The translations under genes and the position numbers were made by a program. Shown in pieces: positions 6,534 to 10,932 of a stretch of 10,932 nucleotides of DNA. The DNA is taken from contig JAABSN010000110.1 in the NCBI GenBank assembly GCA_011390385.1, forward strand, positions 1 through 10,932, written 5' to 3'. The number at the start of each line of letters is the position of its first letter. The first letter of the stretch is position 1. A model generated the notes under the pieces. It had not been told where the DNA came from and made no database searches. It saw nothing but the letters and a program-made list of their open reading frames with translations. The stretch comes from Thioalkalivibrio nitratireducens. Its GTDB lineage: Bacteria > Pseudomonadota > Gammaproteobacteria > Ectothiorhodospirales > Ectothiorhodospiraceae.

Positions 6534-9271
6534 GAATCGCGCCGTCTCCGGCGGCTCGAGCGCTTGCGCCCGGAGCCGGCGGCGGTTGTCTCCTCACCGG
6601 ATGCGCTGTCTGATCCCTTCTCCTGCACATCCGGCGCCGATTTGGACGAAGGCCGGATCAGCATGGCGACCTCTCCCTGAGGTTGCGTGCGGCGCCGGCG
6701 TCGGCGCGGCATCTCCGCCGTCGGTGGCGATTCGACGGATTCGTCTTCGCGATCTGCAGCGGCGGCCCGCTCGGGCGCCTTCACCGCCTCCGGTGGAACC
6801 GAGGGCGACGATTCGGCCGTATCGGCAGCGGGACGCCGCCGCCGCGACCTGGGTTTGGCCCCGGAAGTGGTTTCAGGCTTCGCCGGGGCGTTCGCTGACC
6901 CGCTTGCATCAGCGGGCTGTGGCGGCGCATCCGTGACCTTCGGCGACGCTTCGGGCTCGCGCGCCGGCGCCTCCGCTTTCCGTTTCCGAGGCTGTCGGCG
7001 GCCCGGCTTGCGGCCGTCCTCCGACTCGCGTCCGGGGCCCGCTGACTTCCGCCTCGGCTTGCGTGGCTCGGCCTCCGTTGCGCGGCCTTCGTCATCCACG
7101 AGGCGCAGATCGATCTTGCGATCGTCCAGGCTTACCCGGGTCACCTGTACCTTCAGGCGATCGCCGATACGAAACGTCCGACCTCCGCGTTCCCCGGTCA
7201 GACGGTGGCGGATCGGATCGAAGTGGTAGAAATCGTTGTCCAGGCTGGTCACGTGCACCAGTCCGTCGATGAAGACATCGACGATTTCGACAAACAGTCC
7301 GAATCCGGTCACCCCGGAGACCACACCATCGAAGACGTCGCCGACCTTGTCCTGCATGTACTCGGCCTTCAGCCAGGCGATGGCATCGCGGGTCGCATCG
7401 TCGGCCCGGCGTTCGGCCATGGAGCAGTGCTCACCCAGACTTTCCATGTCGCCATGCGAATACGCGAACCCCTTCGCCTTGCCGGTACGAAGGACGTGGC
7501 GGATACCGCGGTGGACCAGCAGGTCCGGATAACGGCGGATCGGTGAGGTGAAATGGGCGTAATCGTCCAGCGCCAGGCCGAAGTGCCCACTGAGGCCGGG
7601 GCCATAGACGGCCTGGCTGAGCGAGCGCAGCACCACCGTCTGTATCAGCTGCTTGTCCGGCCGGTCGGACGCGGCGCGCAGTACCGCCGAATAGTGTGCA
7701 GGCGTAGGCTCGTCGCCGCCGTCCAGCGTCAGGCCGACCCCGGACAGAAAATCGCGCAGATCGTCGATCTTCTCGGTCGGCGGCTGGTCATGAATGCGGT
7801 AAAGCGCCGGTACCTTGTGCTTTTTCAGGAACCGGGCCGCGGACACGTTGGCCGCAATCATGCATTCCTCGACCAACCGATGGGCATCGGTGCGTTCCAC
7901 GGGCACGATGCGCTCGATCTTCCGATCCGGGCCGAATTCGATCCGGGTCTCGGTGGAATCGAAATCGATCGCACCACGCCGGTTTCTCGCAGCATTGAGC
8001 ACCTTGAACACGGCGTGCAGTCGCTCGAGGTGCGGCAACAGGCTGGCGTGTTCTTTGCGCAATGCCTCGTCGCGGTCGACCAGTATCGAGGCCACCTGTG
8101 TATAGGTCAGGCGCGCATGCGAGCGCATCACGCCCTCGTGGAACGCAAACTTGCGCAGCGCACCGCGCTTGCCGATCTCCATCTCGCACACCATGCACAG
8201 GCGTTCGACTTCGGGATTCAGCGAACACAAGCCGTTGGAAAGCACTTCCGGCAGCATCGGGATCACCTGTTTCGGGAAATACACCGAGGTGCCCCGATTA
8301 CGCGCCTCCTTGTCCAGCGCCCCGTCCTTGTCCACATAATGCGAGACGTCGGCGATCGCGACCCACAGCCGCCAACCGCTGTCGGTTTCCTCGCAGAACA
8401 GGGCGTCGTCGAAGTCGCGGGCGTCCTCGCCATCGATCGTCACCAGCGGCTTCTTGCGCAGATCCAGACGTCCCTTCCGGGCGGCCGCGGGGACCTCGGC
8501 ACCGAATCGGTCGGCGGCAGCAGTCACCTCGTCGGGCCAGTGGAACGGCAGTCCGTGGGCACGGATCGCGATATCGATCTCCATGCCCGGCGCCATATGT
8601 TCACCCAGAACCTCGACCACCTCTCCACGCAACCGGGCCTTGCGCGATGCCTGCGGGCGAATGCGCACCACGACGATCTGGTCATCGCCGGCCTGCCCCA
8701 GGCCATCGGGGGGAATCAGAATATCGTGGGTAATCCGCTTGTTGTCGGGCGTGACGACACCAACACCGTCCTCGATCCGGATTCGCCCCACCACCTGCTC
8801 CGAACCGCGCTCGAGAATCTCGATGACGCCACCTTCCCGGCGTCCGCGATGGTCGACACCCATCACCCGGCCGAGCACACGGTCACCGTGCAGTACGCCG
8901 CGCATCTGCCGTGGCGACAGAAACAGGTCGTCGCTCTGATCGTCGGGCACCAGGAAACCAAAGCCGTCGGGATGGCCAATCACCCGCCCGCGCAGCAGGT
9001 CGGCCTGTTCCACCGGCAGATAAGCGCCGCGGCGGTTGCACAACAGCTGGCCATCGCGCTCCATCGCGCGCAGGCGCCGGCGCAGCGCTTCCGTCTGTTC
9101 GTCGCTTTCGATCCCGAGGCGTTCCGCGATCTCATTGAATTCCAGCGGATTGCCAGCGTCGATCACGCTTTCAAGGATCAATTCGCGGCTCGCGATCGGG
9201 TTTTCGTATTTCTGTGCCTCGCGCTCGAAATTGGGATCGACTGGCGGGCGTTTGCTGCGTTTTCTGGACAT
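6530..9271 (-). CDS. rnr: Ribonuclease R (3'-5' exoribonuclease) with a long arginine-rich tail
   Basis: RNase R degrades structured RNA from the 3' end and works in mRNA decay, rRNA quality control and tmRNA-linked turnover. The start is ATG 9271 (MSRKRSKRPP), with GAAGGG close upstream; the next residues (DPNFEREAQKYENPIASREL) align with the E. coli N-terminus. The frame stays open further upstream, but that part has no family resemblance. The 913 residues are arranged as: winged helix at about 25-85, two cold-shock domains at about 90-225, RNB catalytic domain at about 265-590 and S1 domain at about 642-724. The metal-binding aspartates are D280, D286, D288 and D289 in IDGEDARDFDDA. AHFTSPIRRYPDLLVHR at 572-588 is the other hallmark. 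Residues 726-913 form a disordered Pro/Ala/Glu tail with five basic clusters, so the protein is about 100 residues longer than E. coli RNase R (813). It heads an operon with rlmB. Confidence 0.96.
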   Translation of the reverse strand: MSRKRSKRPPVDPNFEREAQKYENPIASRELILESVIDAGNPLEFNEIAERLGIESDEQTEALRRRLRAMERDGQLLCNRRGAYLPVEQADLLRGRVIGHPDGFGFLVPDDQSDDLFLSPRQMRGVLHGDRVLGRVMGVDHRGRREGGVIEILERGSEQVVGRIRIEDGVGVVTPDNKRITHDILIPPDGLGQAGDDQIVVVRIRPQASRKARLRGEVVEVLGEHMAPGMEIDIAIRAHGLPFHWPDEVTAAADRFGAEVPAAARKGRLDLRKKPLVTIDGEDARDFDDALFCEETDSGWRLWVAIADVSHYVDKDGALDKEARNRGTSVYFPKQVIPMLPEVLSNGLCSLNPEVERLCMVCEMEIGKRGALRKFAFHEGVMRSHARLTYTQVASILVDRDEALRKEHASLLPHLERLHAVFKVLNAARNRRGAIDFDSTETRIEFGPDRKIERIVPVERTDAHRLVEECMIAANVSAARFLKKHKVPALYRIHDQPPTEKIDDLRDFLSGVGLTLDGGDEPTPAHYSAVLRAASDRPDKQLIQTVVLRSLSQAVYGPGLSGHFGLALDDYAHFTSPIRRYPDLLVHRGIRHVLRTGKAKGFAYSHGDMESLGEHCSMAERRADDATRDAIAWLKAEYMQDKVGDVFDGVVSGVTGFGLFVEIVDVFIDGLVHVTSLDNDFYHFDPIRHRLTGERGGRTFRIGDRLKVQVTRVSLDDRKIDLRLVDDEGRATEAEPRKPRRKSAGPGRESEDGRKPGRRQPRKRKAEAPAREPEASPKVTDAPPQPADASGSANAPAKPETTSGAKPRSRRRRPAADTAESSPSVPPEAVKAPERAAAADREDESVESPPTAEMPRRRRRRTQPQGEVAMLIRPSSKSAPDVQEKGSDSASGEETTAAGSGRKRSSRRRRRDS

Positions 9272-9350
9272 TCCCTTCACTCTTTTTGGAGCCCCCCGAG
9301 ACCTGCGCCTTGGCCAGATCCGCGAACAGATCCTGGGGCATTCATATACA

Positions 9351-9388
9351 TTGACACGCCGGCCGGAGGACTCTATATTGCGCCCTCC
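9351..9388 (+). promoter_or_regulatory. Strong promoter of tRNA-Leu with GC-rich discriminator
   Basis: TTGACA (9351-9356), exactly 17 bases, then TATATT (9374-9379): nearly ideal sigma-70 boxes. They are followed by GCGCCCTCC (9380-9388), which resembles the GC-rich discriminator of rRNA and tRNA promoters under stringent (ppGpp) control. Transcription should begin near 9386, about 34 bases before the mature tRNA. Confidence 0.85.
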
Positions 9389-9419
9389 TGAAGCGTCGGG
9401 CCGCAAGGTCCATCCTCAT

Positions 9420-9506
9420 GCCGGGGTGGCGGAATTGGTAGACGCGCTAGCTTCAGGTGCTAGTGAGCGTAAGCTCGTGGAGGTTCAAGTCCTCTCCTCG
9501 GCACCA
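9420..9506 (+). tRNA. tRNA-Leu (anticodon CAG)
   Basis: This 87-base class II tRNA decodes CUG. Acceptor strands GCCGGGG and CCTCGGC pair fully with one G-U pair, followed by discriminator A and an encoded CCA (9504-9506). The anticodon stem CTAGC/GCTAG encloses loop TTCAGGT, with CAG in the middle. A long variable arm (TGAGCGTAAGCTCG) fits leucine. The T arm is GGAGG, loop TTCAAGT, then CCTCT. A pyrimidine-rich stretch follows at 9507-9528. Confidence 0.97.
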
Positions 9507-9643
9507 TTTCCTCTTCTTTCCCCTTCTCGGCTCGGCGGCACATGCTGCCGGCATCGCCGCGATGCGTCGCTTCCTGCGGGCCGCCATTGCGCGTGGACGG
9601 CCGACACCGGGACCCCGAGAGACCCCGGCTCTTGGCACTCCAT
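9507..9643. other. Convergent spacer between tRNA-Leu and purA
   Basis: A run of mostly C and T (9507-9528) follows the tRNA on the plus strand. It could aid termination, but no separate hairpin precedes it. Short GC-rich inverted repeats occur near 9530-9565 and 9605-9630 without T-tracts on the purA side. No gene is supported here. Confidence 0.4.

Positions 9644-10932
<1,289 letters not shown>

Noticed and set aside
9171..9341. A 56-codon minus-strand frame starting MPQDLFADLAKAQ that overlaps the rnr start
   Set aside because: The first 22 residues look amphipathic and plausible, but there is no ribosome site before the ATG, and the rest is an out-of-frame reading of rnr.
7553..9391. 612-codon open frame on the plus strand
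   Set aside because: It is fully antisense to RNase R, whose catalytic motifs prove the minus-strand frame. No motif is seen in the plus frame.
9272..9406. Upstream extension of rnr by 45 codons
   Set aside because: The frame is open, but the added residues lack any RNase R resemblance, overlap the tRNA promoter, and ATG 9271 has a nearby GAAGGG ribosome site.

Overview
The window looks like chromosomal DNA of a GC-rich gammaproteobacterium. GlnS, RNase R, RlmB and PurA all read like their E. coli counterparts with full motifs, and rnr-rlmB has the usual gammaproteobacterial order. Codon choice and the c-type haem sensor would suit a Chromatiales/Ectothiorhodospiraceae-like lineage, but that placement is inference and the sequence does not prove a genus.

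Layout. On the minus strand at the left edge is the N-terminal 390 codons of glnS (1-1170), with a perfect TATAAT -10 box upstream. Upstream of it, also on the minus strand, is a 615-residue protein of unknown function with two N-terminal membrane helices (1406-3253). From 3254 to 3941 there is no convincing gene. This stretch holds one weak small ORF (3409-3564), a short hairpin, and a clear 214-bp MITE-like element (3583-3796) with 24-bp terminal inverted repeats and a perfect 8-bp target duplication. On the plus strand follow a membrane c-type haem sensor of the DUF3365/Tll0287 type ending at a HAMP domain (3942-4832) and a small exported TPR protein (5089-5583).

Convergent with these are rlmB and rnr on the minus strand (5793-9271). 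They are coupled by a 4-base stop/start overlap and form an RNA-processing operon; RNase R carries an unusually long arginine-rich tail. Divergent from rnr is a tRNA-Leu(CAG) gene (9420-9506) with a near-consensus stable-RNA promoter. Convergent with the tRNA is purA (9644-10932), which runs off the right edge with about three N-terminal residues missing.

Most of the window is housekeeping: translation (GlnS, tRNA-Leu), RNA maturation and decay (RNase R, RlmB) and purine synthesis (PurA). The accessory part is 1406-5583. I found no CRISPR array, toxin-antitoxin pair, phage gene or obvious defence system. The best candidates for something new are the MITE, the haem sensor without an output domain, and the unrecognised two-helix membrane protein.
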